From Coniochaeta sp. PMI_546 (taxonomy: Eukaryota; Ascomycota; Sordariomycetes; Coniochaetales; Coniochaetaceae), in NCBI GenBank assembly GCA_021432605.1, contig MU271144.1:1112606-1176605 (forward strand): DNA of 64,000 nt, read 5' to 3'. Every line of letters starts with the position of its first letter. Within the stretch, counting starts at the first letter, position 1. Below, piece by piece: positions 1 to 12,700 of this stretch. The notes beneath the pieces were generated by a model. That model did no database searches and was not told where the DNA came from. It saw only the letters and a program-made list of their open reading frames with translations. Position numbers and translations under genes: made by a program.

Positions 1-156
1 CGGCGTGGTCTCGCGACCTCGTTTCAGCGGTCTCAACCTCGTGGGATCACCCGCAGCGACTTCCGAAGGACCAAGGGGAGGGTGAGCTGAAGTTGAGGTC
101 GCAGGCGCAGGCGCGAGGGATGATTCCGTAGCGATTGAGGTTTGTTCCGATGCCAT
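1..156 (-). CDS. 5' end of an unidentified gene, cut by the window edge
   Basis: An open frame starts at an ATG at 156 on the minus strand and stays open for 52 codons to base 1, where the window ends. The visible N-terminus is rich in Ala, Pro, Ser and Thr, then becomes basic (RLRPLKRGRE). This is typical of a disordered leader of a fungal protein and gives no clue to function. Two other frames overlap it, but this one has no stop and fungal-like codon use. No intron signal is seen. The coding call rests only on the open frame and composition, so it is tentative. Confidence 0.45.
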   Translation of the reverse strand, partial: MASEQTSIATESSLAPAPATSTSAHPPLGPSEVAAGDPTRLRPLKRGRETTP

Positions 157-1936
157 GAGGCGCGGACCGTACGAATCTAGTGCAGACCCGCGCTCGAAGA
201 ATAGACAAAAGAACCGACTCCTGACTTTGGAGGCACCTTACGGACCTGGATGGCAATCACGGGCTCACCGTGGCCCAAGTCGCATCGCCGGGTGACGGGA
301 TATCGAGGCTTGCGGGTGTGGCTGGAAATTCGTGGCGAGAGCTTGCGCGGTTGTTGTTAGGGATGTTTTTAGAGAAAAGGCGGGAGAAGTCCGGGTTTTG
401 CAGGATGGATGGAATGATGATTAAGTTCAGATCAGCCGCAACACGGGTCAATCAAGTTAAGTATATGGTGTAGGGACAACAGGCACAATTGCTTTCCGGC
501 ACAGTTTAGGACACAGGCGGTAGTAGCAGTCGGCGGAAGAAAGTGTGAGCGAAAGGACGAAGCAATTCCAAGCTGGAGAAGTGAACTAGAGCCCGTCAAA
601 GGCGAGCCTCAATAGTCACAGACAAGAACTGGAACCCTGGCAACACAAAGTGAGTGACAACCCTTGCACAGTATGGTGGGAGAAGGAGGCCAGGGAGGCC
701 ACTGGGCCAGGGAGGCGCACCGCCTTGCAATGCTGCGAGAAACTGGGGCGGCGGAAAAGAGCGAGGCGGCTGCGTCAGGACGGCGCCACAGTATGAAGGA
801 ACAGTCCGTCACTGTGTGGGATGCTGCTCGTCGAGCCACTTGAGAGGCTGGGAAGGGCGCCCAACCTCACTCAAACGCTGTCTGCCAGAACAGTGCGTGC
901 AGGACGCCACAAACTGTGGCAGGCTGGAATAGTTCACGTTCCCCACCGGCAAAGACCAAAAACGAGAGGCAGCGCTAGCAGCTAAACCGGTTTAGGACCC
1001 CTTGCAGAACCTGTCCAGGGTACGTGTAGGTAATTCGCCCTCTTGGGAATCGCTTGACAGCATCCCAAGTCCCGTCTTTTGTTGGACTTTTCATGGATTC
1101 CCGTACTATGGTAGCACGTCGCTACCACCTTGCGCCACAATGCCACACGTGAGGTGAGATTGCAAGTCGTCCCCCTGACATCACAGTTTCTTCCGTCTTC
1201 GATCTTGCTCACTGCTTCGTTCATCTGGTCTCTACTGTGTACGTGTAGTCGATGCAAATGGGGCTTGTCTCATGGGTTGAGCCTTGGAACATCCGATGGG
1301 CAAATGAGCAGGTACAGCGGCAGCATTGAGCTGAGAGACTCGACAACAGCTGTTTGATCAGAGCTTCTGATTGAAAGAGCTGCCCATCGTGGCACGGACT
1401 TCAAGTCAGCATACACAGCGCCTGTGCGCCAATGACAGCCCGTCTCGCGGCGATGCAGGAAAGCTGAGGACGCCCTATGTACACGTGTGTACTTCTGAAC
1501 CCAACGATGAGGTCATTTATCTGGAAGGAGCTGACAGTGTGGTTGCTGCAGAAGGCTGCGATTGAATGTCTTCGCGTCTGCAAATAGGTAGGGCAGCTGC
1601 ACAGTGTAAATGAAGCAGAGGTAACCAGCACGAGGGGCTGCCGAGCAGAGTGGGGCGACGGACTCAGCGCCGGCCGAGCCTCAGCCACGTTTGCGGAATC
1701 GAGGTTCCATTGGTGATCGGCCATCTGGGGCGCATTTGGACGGCGAAGGGCTGAAAGGAAGGCGGTGTTAAAATACACATAAATACAGGATGATGGGAGA
1801 ACACGAGGTGGCGTTTGACCAGCCACACATTTTCCTCTGATTTCGGATCTTGCGCCTCCTGCGATTACAGTGTACTTGTGGAAAGATGAAAGCCAAAAGC
1901 CAGACACCCAAGATGATATGGGTCTCCCAATGTATA

Positions 1937-1946
1937 TACACGTGTA
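1937..1946. repeat. TACACGTGTA palindrome, copy 1
   Basis: This is a perfect 10-bp palindrome with a CACGTG (E-box) core. The same ten bases recur at 21421, 21518, 22661 and 45383, always in gene-poor sequence. A 9-of-10 copy lies at 1480-1489. Function is unknown; a bHLH-type factor site is one possibility. Confidence 0.6.
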
Positions 1947-4900
1947 GTTGACACGCTTGACAAACAGTGCATGAAATCTCATGGATAGCTTTGCGTTTGG
2001 GACCCGGTTCAACGTCTTGGGCTCGGAAACAAGAGTCAGTGATCTACACTGTCTTTTCATGCCGCTACCGAGCCATCCCGACTCCCGTCCCCCGGCCCAT
2101 GCCATGCACGTGCATTCTTTCTCTCGTCTCCCGATAGATCGGCGATGCGCGCAACTGGACAGAACTCACGTCGTCAACAAAGTCTCCCCAACGCCCCTGC
2201 GTGCGCTACACTAATGTTGTAGAGAAGATCTGCTCACTCGTTACTAGTTTTGACGGCGGAAACGGCGGGACCCAGCCAGTCAAAGCTTGCGACTCAAGGA
2301 CGTCAGGGTCGTTTGTCCAACCACTTGGCACCCTTCCAGCCACCAGTCCTTATTGTTGTGGCCCCTCACTCAAAGCTTTACCTTCCCCCTTCGATGCCAC
2401 ACTGAAGGGTTCATTGGTCTGATGTAAGCCACTCCGGGAGGTGCAATTCGCCCACACTCTCACTCTCCATCCCAACAACGTCACTCGTCCTTGGGGACCC
2501 CAAATATCTACATAGTAGTGCGTCATGGCACCGTCCGTGGTTCGAGGGAACGCTTTGAATCTCGAAAGTCTCGCCCAATTAGGTAGCCACACGGCACGCA
2601 TCCCACTCCGACCCTGGGAGCTATATTGACAGTGATCCTCATTTTGGCTGAGCGTAATGTGGCAGGCGCTCGTCATGGATACCCTACAATCGCCTTTGTC
2701 TTCGCTTACCCACCAATTACTGTGGTAAGCACATAGTATGCGAACCGCCATCGATCAACATTTCCATGCTAGGTGGCCCGTGGGAGGTTGGATGAGACCG
2801 AGAGATCGACATTAGAGCCGGAGCAGGCCCTCCATCACTGCGATAATTGGCACAGAAATTGGATGGTTCGAGATCCTGCGCATACACTGGCGAGCAGCCT
2901 ATTGACGTTTTCGGGTCGATCCCCAATGGTGCTCACGACCAGGGAAGATCTCCGTGACGGCGAGCTTCTGAACAGGGCCTGGACATTCGGCAGCCACTAT
3001 CGCATGGATAGTCCACATTGAGGTCGGGTTCTTTAGGGATAGTATGCTATCGTCGTGTATCTCCTTCAGTATGTGCTCTACACTATGGTCATACACAAGA
3101 CGGGATCTATCAGGCCCGTTACAATTACCAGACCGCTCAAGTGAACGACTGAAGATGAGAGCGTGCCTTTGAGTTACCGGAAAGAAAAGCCGCAGACTCC
3201 CGGACGGCACAGCCCTCTCATGGGTTTATACTAGAAGGGTGACGAGGGATTACCCCTTATAGTCTTTTCTTGGCTCATATTGGCCCGAGATTCTAACGTG
3301 ACTAAATTCCAAAGAAAGGTTGCCCGGTCGCAGGTCGCCGTCCAGATGTTCAATACGCAACACGACGACGTGGACACTCGTTTAAGATTACTACAGAGTG
3401 GTGTACAATGAGGTTCGCAGAGCCATCCTCTTCGCCGATGCTCTTGGACTCGCAGCCTGCATGGCTGCGTTGACGACGACCAAATCTGCACTGGCATAAA
3501 CAGACTCGTTGGAAATTGTCGATTCCTCTAGCTAAGAACAAGTAAAGGCCAGGCATGGGAGCTGGCTCAAACATAAAAGACCACCTAGTGTTCATTGCAA
3601 GTGATTGCGGCAGTATAAGTCTGGCAGATGGACCACACCGACTTCACCAGAGTTGTAATCGCTCAGCTGACCGCTATGACATGGACGCCGTAGTCGTGGA
3701 AAGTCGACCTGAGCTGTTAGGTACAATTACCCGTGGTGCACGCCAAGCACAATATCGGTTGGATATGAAACCTCGAGTCTTGCAACGTGACCACGATCTG
3801 ACCTTGTCAAAAGGTCATGCCAGAAGCATCGTAGCGTCAAGTTGGACGGTGAGATATACGCATGTAGTCCACGATGTCCCTCAACTTGTTCTGATCATGA
3901 TTGTCGCGACGTGCGGCGAGAGGCCCCCGCTACGATGACATGCCGATGTCGGTTCATTACCTATGCCCGTCGATTTAGTATATATACTGACTATGAGACT
4001 ATGCTATGAGACACTCTTCGAAACTGCGACAAAGGGCGGACGGACGCCTCGTCATTGCGCCATGGTTACATGCTTGAGCAGAGGATGTCTCGCACACTTC
4101 AAGTGCTCAGGCGGCTAGGAGAGCCCTCTCGATGGCTTGGTGTACTCAGGGAGGTGCCTGTCGTCTTGCCGTAGTGTATCACGACCAGGCCAATACGCCC
4201 CTTGAGACGATTGTTCACCGTTGCCATCGTTATCACCCAAGGGCGTGGCGCCGACCGATTACCTTTTGGCTCTGTCCCGTTCAGCATTGAGGCTGGACTT
4301 CTGACCTTCCACCTGACAGCGTCGAGCCGTCTACTTTTGTCCGCGTATGTCCCCGTGCCACGCGATACACGCGATATGCAAACGTGGCAAGGTCATTTGT
4401 GCTCGTGAGCCCTCGCAGACGAGAGTCAGTGGTATTTCCGACCCTCCCGTAGCACCGTAGACAAGGCGGCCTTAGAACAGAAAATCGCCAGAATTCCTCT
4501 CATCGCAAGCCTGCTAAGGTATTCTTCTTATGCTTGGCTGTTAACGGTACTCGACGTTATGCGCTTGTGAGCCGAACATGCTTGTGCCCTTAGCCTACTG
4601 GTGGATAGTCCATTTGGCGATGCTTCAACGCAACTAGTGTCAACCCAGCAGAGATGAACTCGTCGAGCAGAACAGCGATTGACGTGTTCTATGAGGGTCT
4701 AGACTTCTTGCACACCCACAACGTAGGGTAGCAGGTCCATCATCCGCAATAAAATGCTGTGAACGTCGGACCGTATTACAGCAAGAGTTGTGCCGACTTC
4801 CACAGCCGCATTCCACAAATTCACTCTGACTTCCGCTTGGAGCCAACAAAGAGTTGCAGAACAGCCGAGCCCGAGGCACTAGACTAACCAGCCAGCACAT

Positions 4901-5430
4901 ACTACTGCTTCGTCCAAGTTTGGGTAGTATACGCCGAGCTCAGAGAAGAACCGTGGAAGGGTCTTTGTATGCCATATGTCTGAAACTGGGTCATATCAAG
5001 CTCGTCTCCTAGCGACCCAGACTTACTTGCCAACAGCGACAGATACCGGAGGTGCATAAAAGACAGATAATGGGGCCTGCGACGAGTAACGCGCGACACG
5101 AAGCACAATCGACATCAGCCTTGGACAACCTGGAACGGAGTTGCTGTGGTACAACTCTAGTTGTCCCATCTGGTTTGGCTGTACGCTTTTTCACAACGCC
5201 TGGCAACAAAGAGAGGGGTAGAGCCAGACGTTGCTGCCGAACGGCATTCAGGCACGGGTTATGACCTGGACTGGATCACTTGCAGACGTCGTGTTAGTCT
5301 ACCAACGACTCTGTGCGGAGGTCTGAACAATAGAGCATGCGCTCCAGTGAGGTTATTCAGGCAGAATTAAAATGTTTCATTTGAACAAGGTCGCTTGACA
5401 AACATTTCCCGGCACTAGTCAACCGTCCGC

Positions 5431-5436
<6 letters not shown>

Positions 5437-5475
<39 letters not shown>

Positions 5476-5481
5476 AGAGAG
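5437..5481. repeat. AG dinucleotide microsatellite
   Basis: About 45 bases of AG repeated some 17 times, then one extra A and a further short GA run. It lies in the large gene-poor block and has no coding role. Confidence 0.95.
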
Positions 5482-6529
5482 TAGCAAGATCACTTGACCT
5501 TGATTCAAGATACTGCCCAGCAGCCTGGCGTAGCTTGTTATGATGACGTCCCGAGGTTACCACGCCGTTGCGTCGTCTGGGACCGGCCCGCGTCAGCATG
5601 TTGTTTTCTTTTGCGTTAGCGGATTACCGGTATCCTGCGAGTCGTCAGCGGCGGTTTCTGTCGCAATGGTTGGAATGGCTGTGAAGGTTTCAGGAAACAT
5701 GCCGGTGCCGCTGTGCCCACGAGACTGCAGAGAGACGGGGTGTTCCTAATTAAAATAACGCGCATCCCTGACGCAAGTTTCTTGGCGATCCTATTTCAAC
5801 GCCGTCCAAATCTGGTTTAGTCAGGCACAACGGCCACTTGGCTCCTGTGAGTGGTCAGACGAGAGCCAATGGCGCGACTCGGGTGCACAGAGATGGGCAG
5901 GGGTCAGGTGTAACCGCGACGACAAGTAAAGTTGCGAATAAAAGAGAAACACCAAAGAGCGGCCACATGGCCCGTAATTGAGGTGCTACCGGTGAACAAC
6001 TACGGGGCGCACAGGATGGAGCGAATTCCAATCGGGAGGACTAACTCTCAGAGTTTGTTGACACTCTGAACTGATGTATAAGAATATGGTCTATCCACAG
6101 TTTGCCGCTCATTGTTGATCTGGTTCGGCCTGGAACGTGACGCTGGCCAGAACTCCCGTCTTCCAATCTTGAAGCTCATCATCAGCGACAGTCGAGGAGA
6201 AACCAGGAAGTCACCCCAAGACAGACAAGAACCACCCTCAGATTTGATAACAGAGATTGGCAGGTACGACCGTGTTAGTCTATTACCGCAGTAGATCCTT
6301 GTTTGTTTTTACATTCACCCCCTCCCCGCCCTGACGAATGAGGAGGCTGGATATCTGACCTGGTGCTGAGTCGGTGCCCTGTTCTCAGGCCGAGCCCCCA
6401 AATTCGTCACTGCAATTTCGCGAAGCAACTGGGGCCAGGAGAGTCCCCACACGAGCTTCGCGGCACTGCACGACGCTGGCCCACCAGGGAACGACTGGTT
6501 CCATTCTAACTCACACACCCCAGATCAAC

Positions 6530-6856
6530 TCAATCTCGTTCCTCCCTCCATCCCTTTATTGCACTCTACCGACTCTGTACGCTCTTTTCAGCCCACACCC
6601 TCCCCTTTTACCGCCCGGAGAGAGAGAGATACTCACCTTCTTCCTCTCCTTGACTCTCTCTAAAAACATCTTTTACCACGCTCGTTGCTCGAATCGTAAC
6701 CTGAAATCCTCTCGTTGCGTTCGGTCTTCCATCCAACTTGAGGGCTTGACCCCCTCTACCACGCTCTTTTGGAATCCGCCTACAGTTGACTTGACCTTCG
6801 CCAAGAACGGACCAGACCGAGACCTCGTTCTCAAAACCAAAGCATCCCGATATAAA
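6530..6856 (+). promoter_or_regulatory. Pyrimidine-rich promoter/leader with TATA box of the SUN-family gene
   Basis: Positions 6530-6665 are strongly C/T-rich on the + strand, a pattern common at highly expressed fungal promoters just upstream of the start of transcription. A TATAAA lies at 6851-6856. The coding start is only at 7225, so the leader would be long. A GTGAGG at 6883 could be the donor of a 5' UTR intron, but I could not fix its acceptor. Confidence 0.4.
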
Positions 6857-7224
6857 GCAAGACATCTATATCAGATTAAAAGGTGAGGATTTGTGAGGCC
6901 TTGACTGCGGTCGTGGGGAAGGGATTCACCATGGACTGTGGCGGGATCATGGGGTCAAGGGATGAAGGCTAAGGGGTTCCATCTACCGTCCCTTCCTTCA
7001 TGACGTTTGCCCACCACCGATCCATCATATCTACTCCATAACTACGTCGCCAGCGTCTGTTTCAACAATCTCACAATGTGGATGCTGACCATGCATATCA
7101 AGTTACCTTCATATCACGACGTTCGTCGAGCCGGAGCCAGGAAATATCCAAGGACCAATCTAGGGAAATAGGACGCAAGCCGACCTGAAGATCTAAGGAA
7201 ATATACGGATAGTTGAAGTTGGAA

Positions 7225-8551
7225 ATGAAGGGATTTATCCAGGTTGCTCTCGCAGCAACATTGGTTGCCGGGGTCACCGCGCAGCCGCATGCTCATCAGC
7301 ATCGCCACCTCAAGGCCAAGAAGCACGAACATGTCGTCGTCGAGAAGCGCGATGCCGTGACAGTAACGTCTGTCGTCGCGGCGACCGTGACCGAGTATGT
7401 TCTTGACGGCAAGAAGGTGTCAGTTCAGCAGGCCGAAGACGGCATCAAGGGCGGCGACTTCATCGTTGTTGGATCGACCACTCCAAGTCTCACGCCTCTG
7501 CCTCCGCCTCCTCCCAGCTCGACCAGCTCGATCGCCAGCAGTTCAAGCACCCAGGCAGCCCAGTTCTTTGAGCTCAAGTCCTCCTCGTCCTCGTCCGCCG
7601 TTGCAACGCCCACTGCGGCCGCGGCCCCATCAGCGACAGGCATCAATGTCCCTTTCCCTACGGGCGATGCTGCACCTTCATGTGACGTCTTCCCTTCGGC
7701 TTGGGGCGCTATTCCGGTTGATTGGCTTGGGACTGAGGGCTGGACCAGTCTCCAACAACCTTCCAACGGATACATTCCCGGCGTCAAGATCAACAGCATC
7801 GTCGCCCCTACCTCGGGAGGTTGCACCACCAACACATTCTGCTCGTACGCATGCCCTCCCGGCTACCACAAGAGTCAGTGGCCCGTGGACTCTCAAGGCG
7901 CCACCGGCCAGTCCGTCGGTGGACTCTGGTGCGACGCGTCGAACAAGCTGCGGCTCACCCGACCGGATCACCCTTACATCTGTGAACAGGGCGCTGGTGG
8001 TGTCGTCGTCAAGAACAGCCTCTCGGCTCAGGTTGCCGTCTGCGGTACCGATTACCCGGCCAGCGAAAACATGGTCGTCCCTCTCCAAGCCACGCCCGGC
8101 GGCACTTTCCCCTTGACCAACCCGGATTCGACAACTTACTATGTCTGGGAAGGAAAGCCGACGACTGCTCAATACTATGTCAACCCGGCCGGCGTTTCGG
8201 TGCAGGATGGATGCCAATGGGTCAACCCCAACCTTCCGGACTCGTCAGGAAACTGGGCCCCCAACAACATTGGTGTTGGTAAAGACTCGACAGGAACAAC
8301 TTACATCTCCATCTTTAACAACAGCCCTACCTCGCATGCTAAACTCGACTTCAACGTCAGGATTCATGGTGACGTCAGCATCGAATGCACGCTGGAGAAC
8401 GGTGTATATTCCAATGGCGACGGCAATGGGTGCACGGTATGTTTGCTCCGTTACGCTTGTGATTTTGATCGGTTGGACATGATTGAACTAACGTTTTGAA
8501 CAGACTGCCATCAGCAAGCCCGGCGGCCAAGCTATTATCGAGTTTTACTAG
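7225..8551 (+). CDS. SUN-family cell-wall protein (GH132), secreted
   Basis: Two exons, 7225-8436 and 8504-8551, separated by a 67-nt intron with a GTATGT donor, a CTAAC branch site at 8488 and a CAG acceptor. The product is 419 aa. Residues 1-19 form a signal peptide, a Kex2-type KR lies at 41-42, a Pro/Ser/Ala-rich linker covers about 85-140, and the cysteine-bearing SUN domain runs from about Cys153 to the end. SUN proteins (Sim1, Uth1, Nca3, Sun4 in yeast; sunA-type in moulds) act on beta-glucan in the wall and are needed for septation and cell separation. The start is the only in-frame ATG before the signal peptide. The short second exon supplies the conserved C-terminal IIEFY-type end. 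Confidence 0.93.
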
Positions 8552-9730
8552 TGCGCAGAGAAGTACGATGTGGTTCGTGGGTGGCTCTCTGTTCTGTCCC
8601 AGCCTTTCCCTTCTTTCGGCTGGGCGTGATACCCGACCATTTTTTTTTTCTCTTTTGGAGCTCGGTGACCTCCCGTGCGTCGATCCACAACTGCAACATG
8701 AGAGGGAGGGGAGGAGGAGGAGGAGGCATCGAAGGAGTTTGCGTTTGACATTAATGTTTAAGTGTGTATAATTCGACATGTGCATGGCAAAGCTTGAAGC
8801 CCCTCCTTACTGTACCGGAATCCCGCATTGATCATGGACTCGTTTATCTCTCCAGACGCGCATTGTCATATTTCATCCAGCATCTGTTGTCTTTGCAGAT
8901 TGAAACCATTTTCGGTGGCTGGGCAGCGATGGAAGATATCACTTGTTTTAAGCATGCCGTAAGGTCGTTTGTGCAGGCTAGGGTTAGTCTTGATGTTGCT
9001 GTTGGAGTAGTTTGTAGCATTGCAGTGTTCCGATGTGAAGGGGAGGAGAGTGATGCTCTTGAGATAGATGGCTTGCCGGCATAGTCCTATCTGACAGAAT
9101 TTCGCCTAGTTTCCAGCAATGTTCATTTTCATTTGTCGCCATTCTCCATGAGCTCAGTGCTCTTGCCATGGCCCTGGGGCGATGTGAAGTTGAATGAATC
9201 ACTGACTATACGGACACCTTGCAAGTGTATCGAGTATCGGACGATCCTTGCTGGCCTCGATCAACCATATATAATACCTAGGTAGTCATCCATACAGTAG
9301 TAGAGTCCACTTGAGATTTAAAAAAGGGGTTACGTATAAGGAGACGATCCATCTGTGGAGCTTCTTATCGCGTACTACATCTTATCGTCGTTATCGGCTG
9401 CAACCTAGCGCCGGCAACGTGTTTCCTTCCCGCAAAGCTGACGCAACAAAGGTGGTGTGGCGACACCAGTTGGACAACCAACATCAGCCACACTTTCACG
9501 CCCTCAGCTCCCTGTCTCAGGCGAAGCATAACTACGACGCAAGGCGTCTATCTTCCAACTCGGCGATCCGAGACGCATTATTTCACGACTTCCAACGAGC
9601 CACACGGTCATCAGTATTTCGTAGAAGCTGAGATTTTATCACGTAGCTTAGGCGTTTATCTCTCTGTTTGTCCAATCATTCAATTTACTTCCGACACCTT
9701 GATGATATCGCCGCCACTCAACCACGCATC
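8552..9730. other. Intergenic: SUN gene 3' region and VPS10 promoter
   Basis: Just after the stop comes a T-run (about 8640-8649) and a GGA-rich stretch (8700-8730), presumably the SUN gene 3' UTR. The rest is the upstream region of VPS10. No further gene is supported. Confidence 0.6.
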
Positions 9731-12700
9731 ATGAGGGCCAGGGGAGCTTTCGGGGCGGCAGCCTTGCTCGTATCCGCCCTCTTCGCAACACCACTTCTCG
9801 CAAAGAAAGATGGCCCCGACTTCAAAGTACACCAATTTCCAGAGTACCCAGAGAACCTGAATTACTTTGAGAACTCGGACGTTATCATCTTCCAGCACCT
9901 CGGAAGCAACGATGTATATCGGTCCCCCGACGCAGGCGCAACATGGGAGCGAGTCGAAGCTGTACCCGAGGGCAAGGCCTACTTGCTGTACATGCACGAG
10001 TACGATTCCGAACGAGCCTATATCCTGACCCAGGGCATCCAACATTACCGCACCCACGATCGAGGAAAGACATGGGAGATGTTTCAGACCGACGCTGAGG
10101 TCAGCATGTTCCGAGCCGACGTTTTGCAGTTCCATGCGGAGATACCCGATCGCATCATCTTCAACGGCATGGACTGCCAGGGTATATTCTGCGAAGAGGT
10201 TGCCATGTACACCACCGATGGCTTCCGCACGGCCGCCAAGTTCCTCAGGGGCAACACCGCCGGGTGCTGGTGGGCCAAGTCCTCGCGCCAGTTCTCGACC
10301 ACCGACGAGTCCAAGGACAAGAACAGGGTTCTCTGCATCGTGCGAGATTCGTGGTCGCCTTTCAAGGAGGACCAGCGCCTGGTTCTCTCCGACAACTTCT
10401 TCGATGCCAAAGATCCCAGTGGCAAGATACAGGAGCAAGAGCCGAACCTCGACACCGATCGCCCGGTCCAAGGCATAGTCAACATAGCTATAGTGAAGAA
10501 GTTCTTGCTGGTCGCCACCACTTCGCTCAACACCGACGAGATGGCGCTCTTCGTGACGGACGACACCCTGAAATGGCACCGTGCCATGTTCCCGACCGAC
10601 CATCGTCTGGATCAGAACGCTTACACGGTTTTGGAGAGTACCGACTACAGCATTCAGATCGACGTCATGAACACTAGGCCTTCCAACCCGATGGGAGTGA
10701 TGCTCACCAGCAACTCCAACGGCACATACTTCACACGCAACATAGAGCATACCAACCGGAACAAGAGGGGTCACGTGGACTTCGAAAAGGTCGCGGGCAT
10801 CCAGGGTATCTTCCTCCTCAACGAGGTGGAGAACTGGGAAGACGTCGAGAAGCACAGCGATGCCAAGAAGAAGATTGTTACCAAGATCACGTTCGACGAT
10901 GGTCGGACCTTTGAAGACGTCTCGGCTGACGGAAAGAGTCTCCATCTACACTCTGTTACTGAGCTGAGGAACGTTGGCCGCGTCTTCTCCAGCCCTGCAC
11001 CAGGTTTGGTTATGGGCAACGGCAACACCGGCGATTCTTTGAAGGAATTCGACCATGCCAATCTATACATTTCGGATGATGCGGGCAAGACATGGATCAA
11101 GGGACCCGAAGGGCCTCACAAGTACGAGTTCGGCGATCAAGGTTCTATCCTGGTTGCGGTGAGGGACACCAAGAAGCCAGAGGTCAGCGAGATCAAGTAC
11201 TCGCTCGATCATGGGCAGAACTGGCTCACTGCTGCTCTTCCTAATGACATCAAGATCAAGCCAATTATCCTCACTACGACACAAGATTCGACCAGCCTGA
11301 AGTTCATCCTCGTCGGCGAGGCCAGGGAGGGCGAGGTCCGGGATCCTTTCTTCGTCATTACAATCGACTTCGACGGTCTGCACGAAGACACCTGCAAGAA
11401 GAGCGACCTGGAAGATTGGTTTGCGAGGGTTGATGGCGACGGCAAGCCGACGTGTCTCATGGGCCACACGCAGAAGTTCCAGCGGCGCAAGAAGAATGCG
11501 GAGTGCTTCATGAAGGCGGAGCACAAAGATCTGGTCAAAGAGACCGAAGACTGCGAGTGTACGGACCTGGACTTCGAGTGCGATTACAATTTCGTCAAGG
11601 CGGACGGAAAGTGCGTTACCAAGGTCCCTATCGTACCACCTGAGGAAGCTTGCAAGGACGGGAAGCCCGACGATACCTTCCTGGGTCCTTCAGGCTACCG
11701 CCTGATTCCTGGCAACACTTGCAAGCGGAAGAGCGGGCCGCAAAAGGACGATAAAGTTGAGAGGAAGTGCTCCGAAGCAACCACGCCTGGAGCACCTGCG
11801 AGCGGTGAAATCGATCTCAAGCAGCACGTCTTCAACGGCGACTGGAGTGAGCTGGAGAAGCACTACCTCGAGCGTGGAGATTCCAGCAACGCCGACGATG
11901 AAACCATTCTTGTTCGGTTGAAGAGGTCTTCGCGGGCTGGCCCTATCTCGATCACTCAGGACCACGGCAAGACCTGGGATGAGATTAAAGACCTACCCGC
12001 TGATGATATCGTGTGGATCATCCCGCATCACTACTTCAAAGACATGGTCTTCTTCATCACCAAGAAGGAGAAGGTTCACTATACCTCCGACCGAGGGCAG
12101 ACCTTCCGTTCGTTCAAAGCACCGACGCCACCGTATCTTGACGGTGGAAAGAGTCCGTTGGCTTTCCATCCAGACAACAAGAACATGCTGATATGGATTG
12201 GGGAGAAATGCGAGCATAACCAGTGCCATCTTGAGGCGTCAATCTCGCAAGACCGTGGCGACCACTGGAAAACCATGATTTTCGATGCTGTCAAGTGCGA
12301 GTTCACAGGGTCTCACGCTTACAAGCAGTATCACAACCGCGATGTCGACCAAATCCTGTGCATCGAGAGGCGGGAGGACAAGAAGGATGAACTCCAGCTT
12401 GTTGTGAGCAACGACTTTTTCAAGGACGACAAGAAAGTGGTTGTGGAGAACACCAGAGACTTTGCGACCATGGCCGAGTTCATCGTCACGGCACGGGAGA
12501 ACAAGGAGAAAAAGACACTCGAGGCTCTTACTAGCCTTGATGGTATTGTCTATGCCGAGGCTCACTACCCTTACAACTTCAAGGTCTCGGATCAGCATGC
12601 CTACACCGTCCTCGACAGCAGCACTCATGCCGTCAACCTGCTCGTCGTCACGGAGCTGGATAAGAGTAAAGCGTACGGGTCCATTATGAAGTCTAACTCG

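Larger units (their letters stand above)
157..7224. other. Gene-poor block of about 7 kb
   Basis: Only short scattered ORFs occur on both strands, none with a recognisable domain or a credible exon chain. It holds an AG microsatellite (5437-5481), a TACACGTGTA palindrome (1937-1946) with near-copies at 1480-1489 and about 1240, and, from about 6530, the pyrimidine-rich promoter and leader of the SUN-family gene. I see no transposase, reverse transcriptase or tRNA-like sequence. Base composition is not obviously AT-rich, so there is no visible sign of heavy RIP. Confidence 0.6.

Noticed and set aside
1401-2105. 234-codon ORF on the minus strand
   Set aside because: No domain and no conserved-looking stretch. 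The two internal YIGRP repeats only reflect copies of the ACGTGTA-type motif. Composition looks like chance frame.
9680-10945. 421-codon ORF antisense to VPS10
   Set aside because: It is a shadow of the VPS10 reading frame; the sense strand is unambiguous.
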